DNA from: Porodaedalea pini
Lineage: Eukaryota > Basidiomycota > Agaricomycetes > Hymenochaetales > Hymenochaetaceae
DNA length: 64,000 bases
Direction: 5' to 3'
Assembly (NCBI GenBank): GCA_002794775.1
Contig: NBAY01000104.1
Coordinates: 1-64,000, forward strand
The position numbers and the translations under genes were made by a program. Within the stretch, counting starts at the first letter, position 1, and every line of letters starts with the position of its first letter. This document shows positions 54,501 to 64,000 of this stretch, piece after piece. Under the pieces are notes generated by a model, which was not told the DNA's origin, did not search any database, and saw nothing but the letters and a program-made list of their open reading frames with translations.

Positions 54501-56744
54501 AAGGATGTCACTCGATCTCCTGGTACCGCAGCATGCGTAGTGTCGTGGACAACCTCGGTAGCACCAAGTGCGACGTGCGCGAAGGGTTTGTACGTCTTGA
54601 CCGCATCGCGAATCTGATCTAAGGCAGCGGCGATATTGTGGAAGTACGCAAAGAAATATGAGTCATAGGAGTCGCCCGAGGGTCTTTCCTCCTGATCGAT
54701 GACTTTGACCTCGATAGTCTCACTGAAGTCCATGGCGGATGATCTATCAACGTCCACAATAACTGAGTAAGGAATCGCAATCTGAATGAGAAGTAAGATT
54801 AGTCCTTCAAAAACCCTGTCGAGCATCAATGCCATACTTTCACGCTCTCTCCCACATTCTGGGCTTTGAAAATGACCTTGCGTATAGCCTTCACCCATTC
54901 CTCTCGACTAGGGACTGAATCGGCCATAATAGTGATTATTTTCTGGTTTGTACGTATTCGGAAGCCTTTCTCCTGCATATGGTCGCATGAAACTGCATAC
55001 CGCAAGTCAACGACACCGTGAGGGAAATAAGGATCCTAATACATTGTAAGATAGAGTTGCAGGTAAGGGAGCAACGCGACATACGGAGGACGACTGATAC
55101 CAGGACAGGACGTCATTCTTGAGAACAAACCAGTGTTTTACCCATCGCTTTGTTCGCTGTGTCTTCTTGTTCAAGGAACCCGATTTGAGCACCTGATCTT
55201 CACGCGAAGGCAGATGCGCAAAGAAACACAAGTGGGAGTTCGTCAGGTACATGTATCCCTGGAGAACTAGTTCTATTGTTTAGCTTTGTCCAAGCTCGTC
55301 ACGAGGACAACAACTCACGAACTGAGCGAAGCAACCAGCAAGGCAGTTCTAGAAAGTATCTCTGAGTTATCCTTCTTGGCATAAACAGGCAAATGTAGCA
55401 TACCTGCAACGACTTCGTTGATTTCATTAAGACCAAAGACGTCCTTGAGCTTCTCAGCTAGCATTGTCCGTCGCTTGACACGTACAGTCGCCAAACTAGA
55501 ACTCCGCGCCATCTGTGTTCGATGAAACTGCGAGTGGCGGCTCATCTTTTCTGCAGGTGAACATTTCGCAGCCGCAGCCTGTTCGATACGCTGAGAATGG
55601 TCACTAATGCGGCTTGACGATCGAGGTTCAATGGGCGTCGTCTCGAAGTCTTCGTCTTCATCGGATACGTTTCCCTCTTCCTCCTCGCTCGAGGGAACCG
55701 GAGAGAAATACCCCACTCCCTTCCCCTTCCCCTTCATCGTCCCTGCTGTCGTTGGCGATTCGTATTTTCGAGAACGTGCGATGGGTCTATGGATGGTATG
55801 TATAGACGATGCGAGTGGTGGACCTACAAAGCACAGCATATTAGATGTCGCTTGGCACTGCGGATTGTGATAGACGGACACACCTGATTGATCTTCTTCA
55901 CTACTGTCAGAGTTCGCAGCAGTCGGGGGAATTGCCTCGTCGTCATTCTCAGGCTCGTCTGTCCAGGGCATGGCCTGGATGGCTTGAATGAGCGTCTGAG
56001 TTCCCGCGCGCATCTGGTGAAACACGTGTAAGATGTACGAATCATGTAAGAGTATACTAGAGGAGACGGACGGAGCCAAACGTCTTGAGTGCCTCCAACG
56101 ACGGGCGACGCAGAGGTGTCGGAGGTGGCGAAGGCGACCGGGGGCGTATGAACGGAGAATCATCGAGAGCGAAGGACGCATGGCGCACATTGGATGTTGA
56201 GCGAGAGGTGAGTGAAGGCCTTGACGGACTGGAGCGCGTTTCATCTGATTAAATCAATTCATCAGGTTAGTGAGCTTAATTTCCGAGCACGCGAGGAGCA
56301 CCAAGGCCAATGACCAACATGAAGCACATCGACCGCCCTCCGTACATTAGCAATAATTGAACACATACCGGCTCTTTCTTCCATCAGATCTCGCTCTTTT
56401 CCCTTTCCCTTTCTGCTCAGACTAAGGAAGCGGCGCGGGTCCGCCGTGGTTAGGCTCATGGAAAGTCTGCCGCCACTCTGTTGCGGTTGCTGCTGCTGCG
56501 ATACATTATTATCGCGCCTCGGGCTTGAGTTGGTTCCGAGTACACTGCTGCCAAGCTTTACCGCGGTCTGTTCGACACGTTTGATAACCGTCTTGGTCCT
56601 GGGGATGCTAGGGGCGCGTATGCGCGAGGACAGAGCAGCGGACTCGTCACCGGGCTGTTCGAGTCCGAGAGCTTGCGCAGATGTGTCAATGGTCGTTCCC
56701 CTGGTGGGATTCTGGGGAAGCGGCACTGGGGCCTCACCCGACAT
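51540..56744 (-). CDS. ATG26: Sterol 3-beta-glucosyltransferase ATG26/UGT51
   Basis: Transfers glucose from UDP-glucose to membrane sterol; in some fungi it acts in pexophagy. Exons from the start: 56744-56369, 56244-56072, 56013-55884, 55823-55404, 55348-55319, 55272-55085, 55035-54838, 54781-53851, 53797-52851, 52799-52607, 52547-51976, 51920-51540; 1,512 residues. Order: disordered serine-rich N-terminus, first GRAM split by a PH domain ([17 protein letters not shown]), long linker, second GRAM ([16 protein letters not shown]), N-terminal GT1 domain ([18 protein letters not shown]), and the UDP-sugar site ([15 protein letters not shown]). Exon 5 is 30 nt. Intron 53798-53850 was preferred over a 26-nt alternative because it gives GYFQGYLF. 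Confidence 0.94.
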
Positions 56745-57538
56745 CGTGGGGGATGCAAGGACGCGTAATGCTCTTCGAGAACACTGTACAGTGAGCTGCT
56801 CAGCTTTGCACCGGAATAACGCCCAAGCGCTCCTAAGGTAGAGGAAAGTTAAACTCAACAAGCTGTGACGCGCGTGGTACTGACCTTACTTTCCTTTTTT
56901 AGCGACACACATGATGACAGAATAAACTTTTCAACTGGACACAAGCTCACATTTCAGCCTCATAGTTCAGAAATATGCAGTTTTGGTCAAGTTATTTTAG
57001 GGAAAAGACTTTTTTGTTCCAAACATCACAGAATCAAATGAGCAGCATTCTGATGAACTTTGAAAATTTTGACCTCGAGATTTTTGCCGCTCTCGGCTAA
57101 TTCCATTTGACAAATAAATTCTAAATATAGTAATTTATTATATTACTAATGCAAAGGACTGAATCATATTCAAGCTCAGTGGATTAATAGGTGGTATCAT
57201 GGTCACAGGGTCTTAATCAAGAGGATTATAGCTGAAATGGCTGCTGCCAGCATATAATCTACAGTATACTTCGACATTCCGGCAGTCCTCCAAAAACATT
57301 TTTTTTCGACATCACGATTTTTGCTGCTAGGGTCCTTCCTAATGGGGAAAAGTAAATAAAGTTTAGGTTGTGACATTGATGTGACAAGCTTGTCTTAATA
57401 TTGAACCGACGAAGGCCCTTTTGCCCACAGCCACTTGATCTCTTACTCCCATCATCCCATCGTGGGAAAGTGAGACCCTCACCCTACACTCTACAACACG
57501 TTTTGTGTGCTCGTCCATCGGTTCATCCGATCCTCCCG
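56745..57538. other. Intergenic, AT-rich, upstream of ATG26
   Basis: 56890-57370 is AT-rich with no supported gene. It would hold the ATG26 promoter at its left end. Confidence 0.45.
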
Positions 57539-58408
57539 ATGTCTCCTAGTCGCACTATCCTCTGCTTCAACCTCGTACTTGATCGCATTTTGACAGCGAT
57601 CATACAGCTTCGCGCATCCGTGGTGACGCCCCTGTGTCACCCCCCATCCCTACGTCTTCGTACCGTCCCCCCTGTCCGTCGACAGCGACATCGCAAGCAC
57701 CGTTCCAAGCGCATCTCCCATAATCGCCGCTTTCTACAAGCTCTCGAACACATCACCACAGTCATCAAATATCGACAAGACATCCTTGCCTATCAACGGC
57801 AAAAGTCCCTTCCCAACCCATCCACTGCCTCCTCCCCTATGTCAGTGGAATTCATCTTGGACTCATCACCGGCCCTGGCAGGCCCCTCGCCCTCGCCACC
57901 GCCGTCGTCACCACCTCATCCAACGACGCCACCATCTATACCTTTCCTAGCTCCACAATCTCAATGGCCTCGCCCCGGCCAACCGATCGTTTCCACCCAA
58001 TGGCTGCAACACCAGCGGGCTTTGCATCTACCAACTGCGCCCCGTGTCTATGGACCGGAAGCAACTCAATTCCGTCCACGCCCTCGCCCAGTGTCCCCAG
58101 GCCCCTTGGCCCCACCGTCACATACTCACCATGTCCCACAATTTCCTCCGTCACCACCCCCAGTCCCTCCCACTTGTTTAACCACTATTACTCGTACACA
58201 TAACACCTCCTCTCGTGTCCCTCAATCTCCCACTCTGCCCCCCTTTCCACCAATTATTTTACGTCACTCTTCACCTATCAGACAGACTGACGTTTCTACT
58301 TTACCTCCCCCCCTCCCACCACTTAAACCTCCCGGCCGTCCACGCCATCACGACTATTCTCTAAAGCCTGTTAGTGGCTCTCTCTCCCTTTCTAATTTCC
58401 CTCGCTAG
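57539..58408 (+). CDS. Proline-rich hypothetical protein
   Basis: ATG 57539 to TAG 58406-58408, 289 residues; open sequence without ATG extends upstream to 57401. A basic first third (RRQRHRKHRSKR) with a helical segment is followed by a long proline/serine/threonine-rich region (PSPSPPPSSPPHPTTPP). No domain is recognised. The high C content alone favours open frames, and the neighbourhood is repeat-rich, so it may be a transposon-associated protein or a chance frame. Confidence 0.4.
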   Translation: MSPSRTILCFNLVLDRILTAIIQLRASVVTPLCHPPSLRLRTVPPVRRQRHRKHRSKRISHNRRFLQALEHITTVIKYRQDILAYQRQKSLPNPSTASSPMSVEFILDSSPALAGPSPSPPPSSPPHPTTPPSIPFLAPQSQWPRPGQPIVSTQWLQHQRALHLPTAPRVYGPEATQFRPRPRPVSPGPLAPPSHTHHVPQFPPSPPPVPPTCLTTITRTHNTSSRVPQSPTLPPFPPIILRHSSPIRQTDVSTLPPPLPPLKPPGRPRHHDYSLKPVSGSLSLSNFPR

Positions 58409-58796
58409 TTTTAGTTCCGTGCTAGCCATATTACGCTTCTGTTGAATTAGGTTCCATTGTAGAGTGCGTAGTGCAGAGCAGTGCAATCTTATAAACCCAC
58501 AGCCACCATCAGAAATGACAAATTCTGACAAATTCTGACAAATTCTGACTAAAATTTGTCAGAATTAGTCACTATTAGTCACTATTAATCAGCCTTCTCT
58601 CCGCCGCTTTTGCACCTGCACCCCCTCCCCAAAGCGGTAACTACAGCTGCAGATTACAAAACACCCTCAAAGTGGCATCTCACAAATCACTCAAACCGGC
58701 AACTCTGCAAATCGCTCAAACCGGCAACTCTGCAGATCACTCAAAGCGGCAGCATACACACAACACTTTGAGCTCAAACAACCCATTTCTCACTTG
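58409..58796. repeat. Short tandem repeats
   Basis: GACAAATTCT occurs three times in a row from 58517, followed by its inverted form and by repeated TTAGTCACTA. A unit of about 24 bp with ACCGGCAACTCTGCA repeats at 58670-58750. Confidence 0.75.
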
Positions 58797-59075
58797 AACA
58801 AAATCGGAAAAATCATTAAAAATTTAAATCTAATTAGAAATTTAATGTGCCATCTTCCCCATGAGTATTGGTGTATAAATTGCCACATCACATCAACTAA
58901 TTTGAGCTTTCCTGATGATGCATGAATAGATTGCTTACTTTGCTATCAAACAAAATCGGAAAAATCATTAAAAATTTAAATCTAATTAGAAATTTAATAT
59001 GCCATCTTCTTCATAAGTATTGGTGTATAAATTGCCACATCACATCAACTAATTTGAGCTTTCTTGATGATGAAA
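58797..59075. repeat. Tandem duplication, period 152 bp
   Basis: The segment starting AACAAAATCGGAAAAATC at 58797 recurs at 58949 with a few substitutions over about 125 bp. The second copy diverges after about 59073. Confidence 0.85.
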
Positions 59076-59597
59076 AAATAGTTTGCATATATAAGACAGC
59101 ACAGGACCTTTATGTTATATTAGGACTCACTCCAATGGATGTCCCAAGGAAAAATAAGATGATATATAAAACTGAGAACATAGGAGCATAACTTGCAGCC
59201 AGACTGAAGATTGCAGTGAAGTACAATGTAAGATTGAAAGCAGTACTCTGAGTGAGTAAGTCAGAGCCTCCAGAGAAAAAGTCAGCAAGGGAAATCTTTG
59301 TTTAAGCATTGAACTCCTACATGATCCTCATCCTACAGCACTGAGCATCATTCTAGAAAACATTGAGGAAGAGAGATCTACAATATGGCTGTCTATAACT
59401 GTAGAAGTTGCAAGTTAAGCAGAAATATGCAGGAACAAAAGAAGAGATTGTACATATTAGTAATAAGCTTACTACACCTGTCCTTACACATGGGCAACTG
59501 ACATAATGTGACAACTAATATTGTATTTAGTGGGGCTTTAGTGTAATTAGAATTTCACAATAAAATTCAAGTTTCTTCCAGACAGACTAAGATAATA

Positions 59598-59696
59598 CAG
59601 GTGGGTGTAAGTGAAGGCTAAGTCATGTGCACCAGTTTAGCTGGGAGTTGCTGCATAAAGCTTGCACATGACTCAGCCATCACTTACACCCACCTG
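59598..59696. mobile_element. 99-bp inverted-repeat element flanked by TA (Tc1/mariner-like MITE)
   Basis: The ends are CAGGTGGGTGTAAGTGA and its exact reverse complement; the inverted repeat extends to about 34 bp with two mismatches. TA flanks both sides (59596-59597 and 59697-59698), the target duplication of Tc1/mariner elements. There is no coding capacity. Confidence 0.75.
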
Positions 59697-59754
59697 TATA
59701 TTGTCTGTAGAACTCAGACAAAGCCAGAATAGATATGAGCACTGTGTTTAAACC

Positions 59755-60112
59755 CAAGTCCTGGCAAAGCCAGGACAGATCTAGGCATTGCATTTAAAAA
59801 ACAAGTCCTGGCAAAGCCAGGATGGATCTAAGCATTGTGTTTGAAAAAACAAGTCTTGGTGAAGCCAGGATGGATCTAAGCATTGTGTTCAAAAAAACAA
59901 GTCTTGGCAAAAGCCAGAATGGATCTAAGCATTGTGTTTAAAAAAACAAGTCCTGGCAAAGCCAGGATGGATCTAAGCATTGCATTTAAAAAACAAGTCC
60001 TGGCAAAGCCAGGATGGATCTGAGCATTGCATTTAAAAAACAAGTCCCGGCGAAGCCGGGATGGATCTAAGCACTGCGTTTGAAGCGAAGTCCCGGCTTC
60101 GCCGGGACTTCA
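59755..60112. repeat. Hairpin minisatellite, period 46-49 bp, about eight units
   Basis: Each unit begins CAAGTC and contains an inverted repeat such as TCCTGGCAAAGCCAGGA. Units start at 59755, 59802, 59850, 59898, 59947, 59994, 60041 and about 60087. The right-hand units carry the GC-rich form TCCCGGCGAAGCCGGGA, and the last one has the loop inverted, giving a 25-base near-palindrome at 60087-60111. A more decayed unit precedes the array at about 59710. Confidence 0.9.
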
Positions 60113-60432
60113 GCTGGTTGAGTTTAACTTTCCTCTACCTTAGCTAGGTAACATTTCCTCACATTATGTCAGCATTCTGATGCAAGGCTAATCTCCATCT
60201 TTCACAGCGCTCCGTGATACATTCAAAGATGACGATCCGGGTGATAAGTACGTTAGATTTCATCAATATAAGTCCTCCATCCAGTCTCTATATAAGTATC
60301 CTATATGAAGAAGCACCAGTCCCCTTCGTTATTTTTCGTAAATACGGAACCGTATTGCGTCGGTTGTACAAGGTGTCGCGTGAGGTGCAGTTGTGCACCA
60401 TAGAAATAGAATGCTTCTTAGTCGGCGTGGTA
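60113..60432. other. Intergenic, 3' side of the SUR7-like gene
   Basis: No gene recognised. It should hold the 3' UTR of the minus-strand gene ending at 60433. Confidence 0.45.
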
Positions 60433-61604
60433 TCATCCTCGGTATGTGCAGCAGCTACAAAGTAAAGACAAATGTGAGTTCTACGTAGAGTATCGATAAG
60501 CCGGCTTTCGCACCTGACAAGGTATGGCATTATGGAAAGGAACAGGCAGACGAAGCTTGCCCAGAATAGCCAGAGTGACGCGCCAGCGGACACAGTAATG
60601 CCGAGTGGAGTAGTTTCGCCGGACCCGGAGTTGGTGAGCTAAGTGGTGTCATGGATTAGTAAGGGAGACTTAGCCGAGCCGTGTTTACTGACTATCGCTT
60701 TGTTAATGGCTTGCGTTTTGTTCACCAGCACTGTCCATATCACCACGCCAATAAATAGCAGTCCTGTACCGAAGATTGCGAACAGCGTGGAAAGCAAGTA
60801 AGTGTACGTGCGCTTCGGAATGCCACTGATGGGGTTCGCGCCATGAGTTACGGAAGCAAAGTGGTTAATCCTGATCACTCACGTTAACATGGCCAGAGCC
60901 GCACAGATACTGCCTATCAGCAAGAGATAATACGCTGCCCTCGAAAACTCGCCGAGGTAATGCGAATTCGTGAATGTGTAGTTGTCGGGCACAAACGCCA
61001 GGGTCAGGCTCGGGAATTTGGAGGGCATGTCGGCCAGAACAGCGTCGTACGGTTGGAGCTGGAGGGCAGTTGTGTGGTTGGAGCAGTTGCCGTGGACCTT
61101 GTCGATATATGCACAGTACGAGTATAGTCCAAACTCGTACATTTGGCGAAGTCCGTCACCCTGTGCAAGGGGCACTGTCGTATTAGTGGCATACAGGCCC
61201 TCAACGGGATCGCCGGTTGCGTTCTGTAAGGCATTGCTGGATGCAAATAAGTCGAGATGGAGAAGGGCCTTGTAAAAGATCACGTACCCATAGCTAGACA
61301 TGTTCACTTTCATCTGCAATCACTTTGTCAACGGCGTCCATCGAACGAACTTGAAGTAGATTTGCTGACCATGGCTAAGCCTCTCGGAACGGTTGACGTA
61401 TTGATTTGGCCGACCTAAGTACGCTTAAGAAGGAAGTGCACAGCGAAGACGACATGGGAGCTTACATGGGCAAAGATGATAAGTAAGACAGCGGCGAAGC
61501 TTTAAGCAAGGTCAACCTTGTTGATGCATTTAGAAAGTGGAAGAAGGGAAGACGTACGACAGGAAGGTCGCGGTGCCGATACATAATTCGCCGCGCAAGC
61601 GCAT
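60433..61604 (-). CDS. SUR7/PalI-like four-helix membrane protein
   Basis: Plasma-membrane protein of the SUR7/Rim9 family, linked in fungi to eisosomes, cell-wall integrity or pH sensing. Exons from the start: 61604-61558, 61499-61466, 61414-61370, 61313-60883, 60825-60693, 60638-60514, 60454-60433; 278 residues. An N-terminal helix (CIGTATFLSFAAVLLIIFAHV) leads into an extracellular loop with the family motif GLYSYC and glycosylation-type NxS/T sites, then three more helices and a short tail CCTYRG. A 60-nt in-frame segment (61280-61221) has intron-like ends and may be spliced, giving 258 residues. Confidence 0.82.
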
Positions 61605-61949
61605 AATGGGAAGAAGAAAGTATCGCTTGGAATGAAGGTGATGAGAGGAAGGATTTAAGGCACAAAGGATCCCGTATCGTAAGCTGCAGTGTGCTGCAGC
61701 CGCGTGTCGTTAATTTTCGCCTGCTCGTCCTCGTTGGGCGACTTCAACTCCGAGCTGAGCACATAGACTGAGCGTCAGACCCACGCGTGAGACGCGAGGC
61801 ACGTGCCAGGGAGTTTATAATCTTCTGCTATCTACTCCAAACAGACTACCAACCGCATACGGGAAACAAGAGAGAAACTACGTAGAGCGTAAATGATGGG
61901 TGTACTAGATGGTGAAGGACATGCGCAACGTTAAGGAAATACAAATGGA
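61605..61949. other. Intergenic between SUR7-like gene and LINE
   Basis: No gene is supported. It carries the SUR7-like promoter and possibly the LINE 3' UTR; no clear poly(A) tail of the LINE is visible. Confidence 0.45.
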
Positions 61950-64000
61950 CTAAAGGTGGAAGGAGGGAGGTAACTCAGAGAACAGAGGCATGCTGTCCGG
62001 TGGGCGACGGAAAGAAAAGTATGCAAATTTCAAAAGGAGTAGAAAGTTATTTGGGAGAAACCAATCATAAAAATTGAATGGTAGAGAACGTTGATGAAAA
62101 AGGCCTTTTCGAACCAGTGAAAAGAAAGGACAAACGTTAAGAATGTGACGGACATCATGTTTAGAGCACGCCGGGTCCGGGCAACGGGGTTCCAGGTTTC
62201 GGTTATGCAGATCAAGCACGTTCAGCATTAGGCTGGCGGCACGGGTAAGAACTGAGCGATGTATATTTTTCCTTGGTGAAAGCTTCAGGAACGGACGTAG
62301 GGATTGCGTTGGGTGAAGGATGAACGAGGACGGCTCAAGGATGGAGCGGTGTCCCCGAAGATTAATGATGTTCGCTTTCCAGTCTTGGAGGAGGTCGAGC
62401 TGTACTTGCGCTTTGAGATTCGGAAGGGAATCCGGTGTGGGTTCGCAATCAGGTTTGGTGGCGGCATCTTTTGCCAGTTTGTCGGCTTTGGAATTACCCA
62501 GCACTCCTCGATGAGAAGGGAGCCACTGGATCGTGATATGTGAAGCCTTGTGATGGAGGGCAAGAAAGATACCGCAAAGATGATGGAACGTTATGATGAA
62601 TTCCACGTGTCAAGTGTCATTGGAGAATATGAGCTCGACGCAATTGAGTGAGTCTGAAATGATGTGGATATGAATGGGGGTGAAGCATTTCGCCAGAAGG
62701 AGGGATATACGATGCATGGCTGCGATGAGCGCTTCCTGCTCTTCAAACAAGATGTTCGAACGAGAGTGCGCTGCTGAAGAAAAGACAGCGAGTTCTTGGT
62801 GATTGTGCATAATAACGAAACCATGGCCTCCATTGTAGGAGCTGTCGGTGTCCGGGATGATGGATCCATCTGTAAATATAAAGTATTGATAAGGGGGTGG
62901 GTGTAAAAAGAATGAATTGAAATCCCGAATGGCGTGGTTGCGTTGAGATGATGGAGGAATAGGAGTCATAATAAGACGGGAATGCATCTGGGTAAAAGTA
63001 GGAAAGGAAACAGATTTCAGAATCGTGACGTTAGGAAGAAGAGACGTTACTAGGTATTGTTTTGGGATGGGGTTGCGTTTAGAGTGAGAAAAATATGAGA
63101 GTAAAAAACATTGAGAAAGAGAACGAATAAAAAGATTGAGTGGAGGGCATGACAGGAAGGATTCTGCTACAGCCGGATTAATGTTGTGATGAAAGATAGA
63201 ATGGAAGAAATGATTTTGTGTTTTTTGAAGAATATTGGAAATGAGAGGAGATTTGGGAAAAAGGACAGTGCCGTAAATGGCGACTGAACGAATTAATCCG
63301 AAATATAAGAGTCTAGCATATTGAAAGTATGCCCCGTTAGAACGGTTGAAAAGGAAGTAACATTGGTGCAGAGTGGAAAGGGCTTTATTAGTACAGGCTT
63401 TGAAATGAAGTTTGGGAGAAAGGTCATAAGAGAATATGACGCCTAGCCAAGTCAATTGGCGTGAAGGAGGAATAACGCGATTGTTGGGCAAGGTCAACGC
63501 TGCGCTAGAGGAAGAAGGAGAATCCTTTAAGAAGGAGCGAAAAACAATGGATGCTGCTGGGCGGTATGGAAGAATATGGAGGAGCTTGATGGCATCGGGA
63601 TCAATGGACAGACCAAGAGCTTGAAATTGAAGGGATAGAAATTGAAACTGATTGCGCAAACAAACTAAATTGGTTTGAATGCTGAGTGAACGTGAATAGA
63701 GGAGATGGTCATCCATATAAGCAAGTAAAGGGCGATGAGGACCGAAACAATTGTTGTAAGCCGTAATGACGTCTGCGGCGGCAAAAACTGAAATAAGGGG
63801 GGAAAGCAGAGACCCTTGGGGAACACAGTGGTTAGGTTTGATAAAAGGAGTAGAAAAAAAATTATTGAAGTGGAATGAAATTGGTCGGTCTTTCAACCAG
63901 GCTGAAAGAGTGTGAATAATGTTTGGATGAACGTTGGACCGAATGAGCTTATCAAGAAGACGATTATGCGAAATGTTATCGAAAAAACCTTGAATGTCGA
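61950..64000 (-). mobile_element. LINE 3' part: reverse transcriptase and RNase H
   Basis: The 3' portion of a minus-strand non-LTR retrotransposon, cut by the right window edge. RT motifs: DIQGFFDNISHNRLL (motif A region), VPQGSLLSPLISVF and the catalytic AYMDDHLLY. RNase H follows (FTDGS, EQEAL, SDSLN, WLPSHRGVLGNSKADKLAK), and a C-terminal cysteine/histidine cluster CPDPACSKHDVRHILNVC. RNase H in a fungal LINE suggests the Tad1 or a related clade. Confidence 0.9.
61950..64000 (-). pseudogene. LINE ORF2 fragment with one in-frame TGA
   Basis: The frame is open from the right window edge down to a TGA at 62607-62609, inside RNase H between the SDSLN aspartate region and the WLPSHRG motif, then resumes in the same frame to the stop at 61950-61952. 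A single nonsense change is the simplest reading. All RT and RNase H catalytic residues visible here are intact. The N-terminal endonuclease would lie beyond the window. Confidence 0.85.

Noticed and set aside
56745..56861. Upstream extension of ATG26 to an in-frame ATG at 56861
   Set aside because: The added stretch is not family-like; MSGEAPVP at 56744 fits better. Kept as a minor alternative.
59755..60112. CRISPR-like array
   Set aside because: Units are contiguous 46-49 bp repeats without unique spacers, in a eukaryotic genome.

Overview
The window is nuclear DNA of a filamentous basidiomycete, most likely an Agaricomycete. Genes are broken by many introns of about 45-65 nt with GT...AG (sometimes GC...AG) ends. 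The protein set is fungal (ROK1, TFIIIC, SSK2, RBG1, RIC1, ATG26, PRELI and SUR7-like families), and the mobile elements are Ty3 chromoviruses and LINEs carrying RNase H. No tRNA, rRNA or CRISPR array was found.

Layout: 1-16 kb is a transposon nest. A decayed minus-strand Ty3 element A (107-4950) is broken at its left by another LTR sequence. A minus-strand LINE remnant (5241-7262) follows, then an intact plus-strand Ty3 element B (8379-14620) with 413-bp LTRs and a GTATG target duplication. A near-perfect 719-bp palindrome (15260-15978) sits between two pieces of an unrecognised minus-strand gene.

16.6-56.7 kb is a compact gene block: ROK1 DEAD-box helicase, PRELI protein 1, TFIIIC largest subunit (TFC3), a multi-pass membrane protein, SSK2 MAP3K (minus), RBG1/DRG1 GTPase, a metallo-beta-lactamase-fold hydrolase, PRELI protein 2, RIC1, a 791-bp hAT-like element, an F-box protein, a 2-oxoglutarate dioxygenase and the ATG26 sterol glucosyltransferase (minus). 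Gene models were built by following reading frame across splice sites; each multi-exon model closes in frame and gives a length normal for its family.

56.7-64 kb is repeat-rich again: a proline-rich ORF, a tandem duplication, a 99-bp TA-flanked inverted-repeat element, a hairpin minisatellite, a SUR7/PalI-like membrane protein gene (minus), and the 3' part of a LINE ORF2 running off the right edge.

Functionally the block is ordinary fungal housekeeping and signalling (ribosome biogenesis, Pol III transcription, osmotic-stress MAPK, Golgi traffic, lipid transfer and sterol glucosylation), with no sign of a co-regulated cluster. The most notable signals are a Tf1-type self-priming signature plus a -1 slippery site in element B, a consensus TFIIIC B box inside the first intron of the TFIIIC gene itself, a 6-nt microexon in RBG1, and the long palindrome.
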